From positions 372,001 through 436,000 of the forward strand of contig WNKP01000001.1 in assembly GCA_009797885.1 (NCBI GenBank): a stretch of DNA of 64,000 bases, written 5' to 3'. Source of the DNA: Flavobacteriaceae bacterium GF1. Lineage in GTDB: Bacteria > Bacteroidota > Bacteroidia > Flavobacteriales > Flavobacteriaceae. Positions 37,350 to 45,769 of the stretch are shown here, piece by piece; positions within the stretch are counted from its first letter, which is position 1; each line of letters opens with the position of its first letter. The translations under genes and the position numbers were made by a program. Below the pieces are notes generated by a model. It made no database searches and had not been told where the DNA came from. It was given only the letters and a program-made list of their open reading frames with translations.

Positions 37350-37387
37350 CAGATAAGTGGCTGATTTTGCAGGTATAAGATTTGTTC

Positions 37388-38083
37388 ATGAACTGGCCGT
37401 CAAAGATAATAAACGATATTAACTCCATCCTATTGCCACCAGTGTGTTTTGGATGTAATGTACAATTATCCAGAGGAGAGTACCTCCTGTGCACCGTTTG
37501 TCGACATGATTTACCGATGACCGGTCACAATTTTACCGAAGAAAATGCCGTAGACCGCATATTTTATGGCCGTGTGCCCATTGAGAAGGCGGCTTCCTTC
37601 CTTTTCTTTTCGAAGCACGGAATCGTTAAAAATCTACTGCATTATTTGAAGTACAAAAATCAATATGAAGTGGGTGATCTTATCGGAAATTGGTTTGGAT
37701 TCCAAATTGCCGGGGAAAAAGACCTGCAGATCGATGCCGTGATTCCGGTACCCCTCCATCCCAAAAAGCTGAAAAAACGCGGTTATAACCAAGTAGAACT
37801 GTTTGGAAAAAAAATGGCCTCCCATTTGAATGCCCAGTATAGGGATACGGTTTTGATCAAGACCCAAAATACCAAAACGCAGACCAAAAAGTCCCGTCTG
37901 GCCCGTTGGAAAAACAATCAGGACCTTTTTGTGCTGAAGAACGCAAAGGGGCTTGAACACAAAAAGCTTTTATTGGTGGATGATGTCATTACCACCGGGG
38001 CAACCATAGAGGCCTGTGCCACCACCTTACTTCAAATTTCCAATGTACAACTGTACGTGGCCACCATGGCCGTTGTTCCTTAA
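37388..38083 (+). CDS. ComF family phosphoribosyltransferase-like protein
   Basis: 231 aa from the ATG at 37388, preferred over a TTG two codons upstream. An N-terminal C4 zinc finger (CFGCNVQLSRGEYLLCTVC) precedes a type I phosphoribosyltransferase fold with IPVPLHPKKLKKRGYNQ and the PRPP loop LLVDDVITTGATIEAC. ComF/GntX proteins are linked to DNA uptake in competent bacteria, and their reaction is unclear. No other competence gene is nearby. Confidence 0.9.
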   Translation: MNWPSKIINDINSILLPPVCFGCNVQLSRGEYLLCTVCRHDLPMTGHNFTEENAVDRIFYGRVPIEKAASFLFFSKHGIVKNLLHYLKYKNQYEVGDLIGNWFGFQIAGEKDLQIDAVIPVPLHPKKLKKRGYNQVELFGKKMASHLNAQYRDTVLIKTQNTKTQTKKSRLARWKNNQDLFVLKNAKGLEHKKLLLVDDVITTGATIEACATTLLQISNVQLYVATMAVVP

Positions 38084-38141
38084 CAGAACTTAACGTTGAG
38101 ATTGTTTCAAAAATCGTTTCTTTGCCCCACAATTGGATTCT

Positions 38142-39761
38142 ATGCAATTGGCAAAGCGGATTTTGAGTATTGTTTTCCTGGGTCTCTCACTTACGGCATT
38201 TTGGCAGTGCGCAAGACGGGGAAACCCAACCGGAGGGCCCAAAGATATAGACCCCCCCGTGCTACTGAGGGCGGAGCCCGAAAATCTTTCCATCAACTTT
38301 GATTCGCAAAAGATCAGATTGTATTTTGATGAATACATTAAATTACAAGATGTTCAAAATCAGCTAATTGTATCCCCTCCCTTAAAAAACATCCCGGAAA
38401 TCAAACCCTTGGGGGGAGCCAGTAAATTTATTGAGATCACCCTTAAGGATACCCTAAGGGAAAACACTACCTATACCATTAATTTTGGTCAGAGCATCGT
38501 GGATAATAATGAAGGCAATCCCAACAGCTTTCTCACCTATGTTTTCTCTACTGGGGAGGTCATTGATTCCCTTTCCCTTTCCGGGGTGGTAAAGGATGCT
38601 TTTGATAGAAATCCAGATGAGTTCGTAAGTGTGATGCTGTATGAAATTGACAGTATTTACAACGACTCCACCATTTACAAATATCCTCCCAATTATCTGG
38701 CCAATACCGGGGACAGTCTTCCTTTCTTTCAGCTGAGGAACCTAAAGGCCGGAACGTACAAAATTTTTGGGGTCAAAGATGAAGGCAGAAACAATGTTTT
38801 TGATCAAAGGGGAGATAAGATTGCCTTTCTCAATGATACCATTACCCTGCCCACGGACACATTGCTCCTATTGAATCTTTTTAAGGAAGTACCGGATTAT
38901 GCTGCGTCCGTACCTAGTTATGTAGCCAAAAACAGAATTATTTTTGGGTATAGTGGAAATAGTGACAGCATGCGGATAAGACCACTTACTCCATTACCGG
39001 ACTCCGTAAGAACCATTATTAAAAAGGAAAAGGACAAAGACACCTTAAATTATTGGTTGACGCCTACGGATATTGATTCCATTGTTTTTACAGTTTCCAA
39101 TGAACTGTATAAAGTTCTCGACACCTTTACTGTAAAAACCCGAAAATTGCCCCTGGATAGTCTAAAGCTGAGCCCAAGCCATGGAGGTAAGATCAATTTT
39201 GAGGAGCAGTTTCATATTAATGCAAATACACCCTTGGCTTTGGTGGATAGTACCAAGATTGCCATTATGGACAGGGATTCCCTTTCAATTCCCTTTAAAA
39301 CGCGTTTGGACACCCTGGAAAATCGAGTGGATGTGGACTTTGAGCTTTTGGAGGAACAACAGTATGCCCTTACTTTTTTACCTGGAGCCATAGCGGACTT
39401 CTTTGGCATGGAAAACGATACGCTGCAAGTGAGGCTTGCCACTGAAAAACGAACGGATTTCGGAAATATGGTACTTACCGTTAGCGGCAATATCCGTTAT
39501 CCCATTGTGGTACAATTGACGGATGATCGCGGGGAAATTAAACGCGAACAGATTGGAACTGAACCAAAACCATTTCAGTTCAACACCCTTGAGCCGGGAA
39601 AGTATGGGATTCGGGTCATTTTTGATGATAACGGCAACGGTAAATGGGACACTGGAAACTATCTAAAACGAATACAACCGGAACGGATAAGTTACTACCC
39701 TGATATTATTGATGTCCGCGCCAATTGGGAGATGGAGCAGACCTTTCTCATAACAAACTGA
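38142..39761 (+). CDS. Big_5 / Ig-like domain lipoprotein
   Basis: 539 aa from the ATG at 38142 (an in-frame TTG lies 9 bases before). Lipobox at C23 (LTAFWQCARRG). Residues about 35-135 form a Bacteroidota Ig-like domain (DIDPPVLLRAEPENLSINF, then YFDEYIKLQDV and TYTINFGQSIVD). The remainder is a series of beta-sandwich-like segments ending with LEPGKYGIRVIFDDNGNGKWDTGNY. Conserved in flavobacteria without known function; probably on the outer membrane. Its stop overlaps the end of the convergent amidase by 14 bases. Confidence 0.82.
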   Translation: MQLAKRILSIVFLGLSLTAFWQCARRGNPTGGPKDIDPPVLLRAEPENLSINFDSQKIRLYFDEYIKLQDVQNQLIVSPPLKNIPEIKPLGGASKFIEITLKDTLRENTTYTINFGQSIVDNNEGNPNSFLTYVFSTGEVIDSLSLSGVVKDAFDRNPDEFVSVMLYEIDSIYNDSTIYKYPPNYLANTGDSLPFFQLRNLKAGTYKIFGVKDEGRNNVFDQRGDKIAFLNDTITLPTDTLLLLNLFKEVPDYAASVPSYVAKNRIIFGYSGNSDSMRIRPLTPLPDSVRTIIKKEKDKDTLNYWLTPTDIDSIVFTVSNELYKVLDTFTVKTRKLPLDSLKLSPSHGGKINFEEQFHINANTPLALVDSTKIAIMDRDSLSIPFKTRLDTLENRVDVDFELLEEQQYALTFLPGAIADFFGMENDTLQVRLATEKRTDFGNMVLTVSGNIRYPIVVQLTDDRGEIKREQIGTEPKPFQFNTLEPGKYGIRVIFDDNGNGKWDTGNYLKRIQPERISYYPDIIDVRANWEMEQTFLITN

Positions 39762-40518
39762 ATTCATCCCGGTCTTCCAAAAACCGTAGTTTATTGCGGT
39801 AGGTATCAATGTGCTCCTTGGTTAAGGTGGCATATAGGATTTCTTCTTTTTCCGAATAGGCCAAGGGGTTCCCCAGGACATCGTAAACCGCCGAATGTCC
39901 GGAATATTCATGTCCCGAGCTATCCTTTCCAATACGATTTACCCCAATACAATAAGCCATATTTTCAATGGCCCTGGCCTTTAATAAGGTATCCCAGGCG
40001 CTTATCCGGGGTTTGGGCCAATTCGCCACGTAAATAAGCGCATCATATCCCTCTACATTTCTGGCCCAAACCGGAAACCGGAGGTCGTAACAGATCATTG
40101 GGCAAATCGTGAAGCCCCTATATTCCAAAATTACTTTGGAGGTCCCTGGGTGATACACTTTATCCTCCCCGGCTAAAGTAAACGTATGCTTTTTGTCATA
40201 GGTTGACATTCCCTCCGGGGCTACAAACCATAATCTGTTGTAAAACTTACCTTCTTCCGAGTCCACGATACTTCCCACGATTGCAGCATCCTTTTTCCTG
40301 GCCCATTCCTGCATCCACGCAATGGTCTTGGATTTTTCTTCAAAAAGGACATTTTGGGGATTCATGGTAAAACCCGTGGTGAACATCTCTGGTAAAATGA
40401 TGACATCCACAGCATCCGAAATGGAATCAATTCTTTCCGAGAAGAGCGCTCGATTCGCTTCAGGGTTTTCCCAAATGAGATGGGATTGGATGAGTGCTAC
40501 CGTAAGTTCCTTTGCCAT
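39748..40518 (-). CDS. Nitrilase-superfamily amidohydrolase (omega-amidase-like)
   Basis: 256 aa with the complete Glu-Lys-Cys triad: E44 in ILPEMFTTGF, K109 in YDKKHTF and C143 in MICYDLRFPVW. The FTTGF and GEDKVYHPG stretches resemble omega-amidases (Nit2/YafV), which hydrolyse alpha-ketoglutaramate and related omega-amides in the cytoplasm. It is followed on the same strand upstream by Nudix and ankyrin genes with 1-base gaps or overlaps, so a three-gene operon is likely (41622 to 39748). Confidence 0.9.
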   Translation of the reverse strand: MAKELTVALIQSHLIWENPEANRALFSERIDSISDAVDVIILPEMFTTGFTMNPQNVLFEEKSKTIAWMQEWARKKDAAIVGSIVDSEEGKFYNRLWFVAPEGMSTYDKKHTFTLAGEDKVYHPGTSKVILEYRGFTICPMICYDLRFPVWARNVEGYDALIYVANWPKPRISAWDTLLKARAIENMAYCIGVNRIGKDSSGHEYSGHSAVYDVLGNPLAYSEKEEILYATLTKEHIDTYRNKLRFLEDRDEFSLL

Positions 40519-40519
40519 A

Positions 40520-41143
40520 TCAATCAGAATACACCTCTTTTACATTCTCTTTGACCATTTGAAATAAATGCCTCAATTGGTTTTCCAGGATACGTTCTTC
40601 CGAGAGCGGAGGAAGGTTGTCCAAAGAAAACCATCCTACCCCCTGCATATCAAATCCTGCTTTTAATTCCCCTCCGTTTATCCGGCACAGGAACATGAGT
40701 TTGTAGATGTAATACGGTTCTGGAGGATGTTTGTGGCGTTGTTTATCGTAAACGGCCAACAATCTGACAATTTCGGTATCCAATCCTGTTTCTTCCTTAA
40801 TCTCCTTTACCGCCACTTCTGTTGGTGTATTGCCTACATCTGCCCACCCGCCGGGGATGGTCCACTTGCTATCCACACTTTCCTGGGCCATAAGTATCTC
40901 GTCCCTTTCATTAAGGACAAATCCCCGTACATCTACTTTTGGGGTCGGATAATCCAATTGCGGAAGAAAAAAGCTGTCGAGTTTTGTGAAGGGCTCGCGG
41001 GAAAGATGGGCCATCAATTTTAACCCTATTTCCCGTAATTCCTCATAGCGTTCCTTGTCATACGCATCCCCTGCGTAGACCAAGCCTGTTTCTGCTATGG
41101 CCTTTATTCTTTTAACCACATCCAATTGCTCCTTTGCATCCAT
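40520..41143 (-). CDS. Nudix hydrolase with N-terminal helical domain
   Basis: 207 aa. Residues 1-60 match the helical N-domain seen before some Nudix domains (LDVVKRIKAIAETGLVYAGDAYDKERYEELREI). The Nudix box is GGWADVGNTPTEVAVKEIKEETGL: the metal-binding core KEIKEE is kept, while the first Glu is Asn. Related enzymes hydrolyse ADP-ribose or nucleoside diphosphate derivatives. Its ATG overlaps the ankyrin gene's stop by 1 base. Confidence 0.9.
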   Translation of the reverse strand: MDAKEQLDVVKRIKAIAETGLVYAGDAYDKERYEELREIGLKLMAHLSREPFTKLDSFFLPQLDYPTPKVDVRGFVLNERDEILMAQESVDSKWTIPGGWADVGNTPTEVAVKEIKEETGLDTEIVRLLAVYDKQRHKHPPEPYYIYKLMFLCRINGGELKAGFDMQGVGWFSLDNLPPLSEERILENQLRHLFQMVKENVKEVYSD

Positions 41144-41622
41144 TACTTATAGCGTTCCAAAAGTTCAATCATTTCCTGGGCTTCCTGCATCCTTGCATTA
41201 TCCAATGCAGAATTGCCCCGGGCATCCGTCGCCTTTGTATCTGCGCCATGTTCCAAAAGGATTTTGGCAATTCCAATCTTATTGAAGGTGGCGGCATAAA
41301 TTAAGCAGGTGGCCCCCATACTGTTTACATGGTTCACATTGGCCCCCGCTTTTACCAGCAAGGAAGCAATTTCTTCATATCCCTTAAAACAGACCCCCAT
41401 TAAAGCGGTATTTCCGGATCCATCTTGGGCATCCACTTTGGCACCACTTTCCAGAAGGTATTTTGCGATTTCCAAATGTCCATAATAAGTGGTCAGTAAT
41501 AATGGGGTTGAGCCTCTTTCATCCGTACTGTTGATCCAATCCGGGTTATGCTTTAAAACGGTTTGGACCCCTTCTAAATTTCCGTTGCGGATGTCCTTAA
41601 AAAAGTCTGTTTTTGATGTCAT
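41143..41622 (-). CDS. Ankyrin-repeat protein
   Basis: 159 aa from the ATG at 41622. Four ankyrin repeats are visible with the usual GxTPLL, A-x-x-G-x-x-E-I-A and LL-x-x-G-A patterns: RGSTPLLLTTYYGHLEIAKY, GSGNTALMGVCFKGYEEIAS, MGATCLIYAATFNKIGIAKI and ARGNSALDNARMQEAQEMIE. A protein-binding scaffold with no signal peptide, so cytoplasmic. The partner is unknown; co-translation with the Nudix gene is suggested by the 1-base overlap. Confidence 0.9.
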   Translation of the reverse strand: MTSKTDFFKDIRNGNLEGVQTVLKHNPDWINSTDERGSTPLLLTTYYGHLEIAKYLLESGAKVDAQDGSGNTALMGVCFKGYEEIASLLVKAGANVNHVNSMGATCLIYAATFNKIGIAKILLEHGADTKATDARGNSALDNARMQEAQEMIELLERYK

Positions 41623-41631
41623 ATCCAATTT

Positions 41632-42990
41632 TCAATTTCTAGACCCTGGGGAAAAATCTTCAGGAGCATTTTGTGGTTGGTTCAGTGTTCCTGCTCTTCC
41701 CGAGTCATTAAAAATAGTCCATTCCAAAAAAGTATAGGTTGGATTTCCCGTTGAAATTTCAGGATTCCTAACCGCTCTACCATCCTCAAACTCATGATTG
41801 GTGCCGGAACCGTCCTCACCTACCACCCCAAAGACATCGATCACGGTTCCAAAAGGATCCACCAGTTCCAGGTTATCATCCCCATTGGAATCTGCCGGAC
41901 TATTGGTGCCAACCCCTAAATCCGGTGGAAAGCCATAGACCGTTTCAAAGGCCGTGGCGTTGGGGGAAATGACCAAAGTACTTTCCGCATCAATCACCCA
42001 TCCTGTAAGGTCGATCGTGGAACTGATATCGGTATTGGCATTGGTATATCTACGAATGGACCAACCGTTCAAATCCAAAGGCATGTCGGCCGAATTGTAC
42101 AGTTCTAAAAATCGGGCATCGGCATTGTTGTTGGGGTCTGCCAATTCTGAAAAGAAAAGTGCATTGGAGGTAAACTCAGTAATTAATGCTGCACATCGTT
42201 CATTACCGAAGTCAATATCGGCCTTATCCCTAATGGCCAAAAAATAATCGTCATTCTCCCTCAAAAGTACCCCTGTTATGGAGCCTTTACCTTGGGGGAG
42301 GGGTTCCGCCTGAAAATCCGAAAATCCACTGTTCAACAAGGTCAATCCATGATCGGAGCAGTCAATAAGATGACGTTCCGTCCCTTCTCCCTTTACAGCG
42401 AAGATACTGTCCAATTCCTCCTCGACCACCTCCATATCCCGAAATCGTACCAGGGTATTGGTCATTGTAGCATTTAACTCGGAAATGGCAACCTCCCATG
42501 GAACGATATCCGCAAAAGCATCACAGGAAACGAAAATATGTTCGGGGACCATTAAGGAAGGTAACCGGCCCACCGAAGTTGTTCCAAACGCAGCAAAGGT
42601 CCCTCCCAACTTAAAAACATCCTTACTTTGGCCCAGGTACAATCCTTTTAATTTGATGAGAATCCTACTACCTTCCGGAAACAGCAAGCAATTGTCCCGA
42701 ACATCAATTTCAATTTGAAAACCTTCCGAAGGATTAATCGGACTATCCTGAAAGTGCAACACACTAAAAAAGTTCTTGGCCCTGTCCGAAGAAACCACAT
42801 ATCCTTCAATCACCCAATCCTCTTGGATTTGTACTATTTCCCCTTGGTAGAGGGATTTCACTTCGGAAAAAGTAACATTTGCCGCAATATCCGAGGTGCA
42901 GTTACTTTCAGCAGGTTCAAATTCATTGGTATTGACACAGGAGGAGAGCAAAACACAGGTGCCTATGGAAAGAGAGCGTATTTTTATCAT
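41632..42990 (-). CDS. DUF5689 and lamin-tail domain lipoprotein
   Basis: 452 aa lipoprotein (VLLSSCVNT lipobox). Residues about 35-255 match DUF5689 (VTFSEVKSLYQGEIVQIQED, IEGYVVSSDRAKNFF). Residues about 265-400 are a lamin-tail domain (FTSNALFFSELADPNNNADARFLELYN, DLNGWSIRRYT, SPADSNGDDNLELVDPFG). The combination is common in flavobacterial surface proteins, sometimes with nuclease domains, none of which is present here. The 9-base gap to the ankyrin gene suggests co-transcription. Confidence 0.85.
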   Translation of the reverse strand: MIKIRSLSIGTCVLLSSCVNTNEFEPAESNCTSDIAANVTFSEVKSLYQGEIVQIQEDWVIEGYVVSSDRAKNFFSVLHFQDSPINPSEGFQIEIDVRDNCLLFPEGSRILIKLKGLYLGQSKDVFKLGGTFAAFGTTSVGRLPSLMVPEHIFVSCDAFADIVPWEVAISELNATMTNTLVRFRDMEVVEEELDSIFAVKGEGTERHLIDCSDHGLTLLNSGFSDFQAEPLPQGKGSITGVLLRENDDYFLAIRDKADIDFGNERCAALITEFTSNALFFSELADPNNNADARFLELYNSADMPLDLNGWSIRRYTNANTDISSTIDLTGWVIDAESTLVISPNATAFETVYGFPPDLGVGTNSPADSNGDDNLELVDPFGTVIDVFGVVGEDGSGTNHEFEDGRAVRNPEISTGNPTYTFLEWTIFNDSGRAGTLNQPQNAPEDFSPGSRN

Positions 42991-43022
42991 AAAATGGTAG
43001 GTTGGTATGCTTAATTATAAAG

Positions 43023-43182
43023 GAACTCATTTGAACTTTTTGGAATGAGGCGAAAATTAGGGATTTTGTGGCCAGTTGAAGGCTTTTTTGAGTTGCATAG
43101 CTGGGCTACGGAAGGAAAAAAAGACGAAAAATGGATACAAAAGGACAATTTTTTAGCCATTTGAAAAAGTTTAAATGAGTTC
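43023..43182. mobile_element. MITE-like palindromic element with 25-bp terminal inverted repeats
   Basis: The left end (43023-43047) and the reverse complement of the right end (43158-43182) agree at 22 of 25 bases: both begin GAACTCATTT, then G or A, then AACTTTTT, then GG or CA, then AATG. Weaker symmetry continues inward (AAAA.TT, TTTTGT..CC, CTTTTTT), so the whole 160 bp could fold on itself. It carries no open reading frame. The right end covers the second base of the stop codon of the gene at 43181. No target duplication is obvious. Confidence 0.55.
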
Positions 43183-44143
43183 AATGTATGCTTTTAAAAA
43201 AATTCAATATCCTTTCTTCGGCATAGCTAATATTCCTTCTACCCCAAAAACCAACATGACCTCCAAATTCGGGAACCTCCAGGAAAAGGCTGGGATTGTC
43301 CTTGGCTTCTTTGTACGGATAACAGGCCTCCCCCAAAAAGGAGTCGTCCTTGGCATTTATAATCAAACTAGGTGTGGTAATTTTAGGTAGGAATTGCTTG
43401 GAACTGCATTGGGCATAATAATCCAAGGCATTTGCAAACCCATGGGCAGGGGCAGTATAGGCATCATCAAAATCCTTAAGGGTACTGATTTTGTTAATGG
43501 CGCCCTCTGAAATCTTTGTTGGAAACAGTTGTTGCTTTGTGCGAAGTTTGGCCAATAAATGCTTCTTGAAACGCGCAGAATACAAAACGTTCTTTGATCG
43601 CAATAGTTGGTCACAGGCATCTTTTAAGTCACAAGGGACCGAAACCGCTACCGCTGCCATTATTTCTTTAGGTATGGGATTCCCTTCCCCGAGGTATTTT
43701 AAGGCGAGGTTGCCGCCAAGACTGAACCCCAGAAGGTATATTTTGGTGTAATCCTTGGTATTCAAAATATGGCCTATTACCGCCATTAAATCTTTGGTTG
43801 CCCCAGAATGGTAGGAACGGTACAAACGGTTGGGCTGACCACTGCACCCCCTAAAGTTAACGGCACAGGTATCAAAATTGTTTTGGGTGAGTTTTTTGGC
43901 ACTACCCGTAATGTAATGTCGTTGCGCGTCACCTTCCAGACCATGGAGCAGGATAGCCACCTTTTCCGTGGGCTGGATGGACTCACTCCAGTCCAAATCC
44001 AGGAAATCACCATCCTGAAGTTCCAAGCGTTCCCTTTTTTGGATAACACCATGGACTTTCCTTATGGCCCCAGCATAAATTGTGGAAAAGTGTCCGTTTC
44101 TAAAAAGAAACGGAGGTCGATAATTGGAGGGAACCAGTGGCAT
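43181..44143 (-). CDS. YheT-like alpha/beta hydrolase
   Basis: 320 aa. The sequence follows the YheT/ABHD1-3 family: NGHFSTIYAGAIRK at the start, ILLHGLEGDAQRHYI (oxyanion region), VNFRGCSGQPNR, the nucleophile S141 in LLGFSLGGNLALKYLGE, and the catalytic His in FGGHVGFW near the end, with the Asp in AKDDSFLG. A cytoplasmic carboxylesterase of unknown substrate. Its stop codon abuts the palindromic element at 43023-43182, which may have supplied the last base context. Confidence 0.9.
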   Translation of the reverse strand: MPLVPSNYRPPFLFRNGHFSTIYAGAIRKVHGVIQKRERLELQDGDFLDLDWSESIQPTEKVAILLHGLEGDAQRHYITGSAKKLTQNNFDTCAVNFRGCSGQPNRLYRSYHSGATKDLMAVIGHILNTKDYTKIYLLGFSLGGNLALKYLGEGNPIPKEIMAAVAVSVPCDLKDACDQLLRSKNVLYSARFKKHLLAKLRTKQQLFPTKISEGAINKISTLKDFDDAYTAPAHGFANALDYYAQCSSKQFLPKITTPSLIINAKDDSFLGEACYPYKEAKDNPSLFLEVPEFGGHVGFWGRRNISYAEERILNFFKSIH

Positions 44144-44179
44144 TTCCCTAAGATATAAAAAGCTTGATTTATCAGGACA

Positions 44180-45154
44180 TTACTTTGGGAAAATCTCCAA
44201 AAGCTTGTGCTGTTCCTCTACGGCCTCTTTAAATTCCAACTTCAATTTATCGGTTAATTCGGCAATGGAAAGGGTCTCCTCAATTAGTGCGGATCCCTGT
44301 CCTGCAGACCAAATGGTCTTCCAGGCTTTGTGCTCCGTGTCCAGTTCCTTTCCAAAATCGACTTTTTGATCTTTTTTCAGATCTTCAGCGGACAACCCGG
44401 CCGCTTCCAGACTCTTGGACAAAAAGTTGGCATGTACTCCAGAAATTGCGGCAGTGTAGGTTACATCACTTGCTCCGGCATCAATGATCATCTGCTGGTA
44501 GGCCTCAGGGGCCTTACTTTCCTTTACATTGATGAACCGGGTTCCCATATAGGCCAAATCCGCACCCATTTGCATGGCTGAGGCAATGTCCCGCCCAGTA
44601 CTGATACAGCCGGAAAGGATGATGGTCTTATCAAAGAATTGTTTGGTTTCGGCCACCAGGGTCATTGGATTTATGGTTCCGGCATGACCCCCAGCTCCTG
44701 CGGCCACCAAAATCAGGCCATCCACTCCAGCCCCGGCAGCTTTCTGTGCGTGGCGTTTTTTAATCACGTCATGAAACACCAATCCGCCATAACTATGGAT
44801 GGCATCCACCACCATTTGAACGGCACCCAAAGAAGTGATGACCAGGGGAACCTGATGTTTCACGCACAATCTTACATCCGTTTCCACCCTGGGATTCGTG
44901 GGGTGCACAATAATATTGACCCCAAAAGGTGCTGCCTTTTTGCCGGTTTCCCGCTCCCAATTGGCCAACTCCGTTTTTATTTCAACCAACCATTCCTCAA
45001 AACCCTCACTGGTTCTTTGGTTCAAAGCGGGAAAGGTGCCCACTATTCCATTCTTGCAACATTCGATGACCAGCTTTGGACCGGATATCAAAAACATGGG
45101 GGCGGCAATTGCAGGAAGGGAAAGTGTATTTATAAAGTCGGCTTTTTGATTCAT
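44180..45154 (-). CDS. Nitronate monooxygenase (NPD-like, FMN)
   Basis: 324 aa from the ATG at 45154; a TTG start at 45181 would only add nine residues. TIM-barrel FMN enzyme: LPAIAAPMFLISG at the start, then GTFPALNQRT, the phosphate-binding GADGLILV-like stretch GVDGLILVAAGAGGHAG (catalytic His region) and DLAYMGTRF. It oxidises alkyl nitronates such as propionate 3-nitronate. It diverges from the thioesterase gene across 99 bp that hold a palindrome and a promoter. Confidence 0.9.
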   Translation of the reverse strand: MNQKADFINTLSLPAIAAPMFLISGPKLVIECCKNGIVGTFPALNQRTSEGFEEWLVEIKTELANWERETGKKAAPFGVNIIVHPTNPRVETDVRLCVKHQVPLVITSLGAVQMVVDAIHSYGGLVFHDVIKKRHAQKAAGAGVDGLILVAAGAGGHAGTINPMTLVAETKQFFDKTIILSGCISTGRDIASAMQMGADLAYMGTRFINVKESKAPEAYQQMIIDAGASDVTYTAAISGVHANFLSKSLEAAGLSAEDLKKDQKVDFGKELDTEHKAWKTIWSAGQGSALIEETLSIAELTDKLKLEFKEAVEEQHKLLEIFPK

Positions 45155-45187
45155 GGTCTTGTATTTAAATGATCTGGACAACTATTT

Positions 45188-45220
45188 TTGATGACTTACA
45201 CCAAAACTAGCGTATTTTTG
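45188..45220 (+). promoter_or_regulatory. Promoter for the thioesterase gene
   Basis: TTG at 45188-45190, a 22-base spacer and TATTTTTG at 45213-45220 fit the Bacteroidota consensus. The palindrome at 45228-45241 lies just downstream, at about the transcription start. Confidence 0.5.
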
Positions 45221-45227
45221 TCAATTG

Positions 45228-45241
45228 TTATGCATGCATAA
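45228..45241. promoter_or_regulatory. Perfect 14-bp palindrome downstream of a promoter
   Basis: TTATGCA followed by its reverse complement, 7 bases after the -7 element and 13 bases before the ATG at 45254. Placement suits a repressor site covering the transcription start. No regulator gene is adjacent. Confidence 0.4.
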
Positions 45242-45253
45242 TATTTTTAGCCT

Positions 45254-45727
45254 ATGTTTTTTAAGGAAATTGAGATTCGATGGAGTGATATGGACGCGAA
45301 CAGGCATTTGGCCAATTCCGCTTATTTGGATTTTGGCAGCCATACCCGGGTCGACTTCTTGGCCAGTGTGGGTTTTGACCAAAAATATATGGCATCCCAT
45401 CAAATTGGTCCCGTTGTTTTCTACGAACACATCTATTATTTCAAGGAGGTCTTTCCTGGTAAGCCCATAAAGGTTTCCCTGGGCCTAAAGGGATTAAGTG
45501 GGGATGGAAAGTTTTTTGAATTTCATCACGACTTCTATGATGCCAACGGAAAAAACTTTGCCCATACGGAACTCATGGGGGGTTGGATGGATTTAAAGAC
45601 TCGAAAACTAACGGACCTACCAAAGGAAATCCTTGCACGATTTAATGCAATCCCAAAAGACACCGATTTTAGGGTCTTGACCAAGGCTGATACCCGAAAG
45701 TTTGCCAAAAGGCCTGTGGACCTATAA
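45254..45727 (+). CDS. Acyl-CoA thioesterase (hot-dog fold)
   Basis: 157 aa. The N-terminal EIRWSDMDANRHLANSAYLDF carries the Asp and His/Asn pattern of 4-hydroxybenzoyl-CoA thioesterase-type hot-dog enzymes (usual form DxDxxGHVNN). FYEHIYYFKEVFPG and the central strands complete the fold. It probably hydrolyses acyl-CoA esters; the acyl group is unknown. Confidence 0.88.
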   Translation: MFFKEIEIRWSDMDANRHLANSAYLDFGSHTRVDFLASVGFDQKYMASHQIGPVVFYEHIYYFKEVFPGKPIKVSLGLKGLSGDGKFFEFHHDFYDANGKNFAHTELMGGWMDLKTRKLTDLPKEILARFNAIPKDTDFRVLTKADTRKFAKRPVDL

Positions 45728-45769
45728 GTTGTTTGTCGAATCCCCTATCTTTAAGGAAACCATTTTTCA

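Noticed and set aside
44639-45172. 177-codon plus-strand frame opposite nitronate monooxygenase
   Set aside because: The minus-strand gene has FMN-barrel motifs over the same bases; this frame has none.
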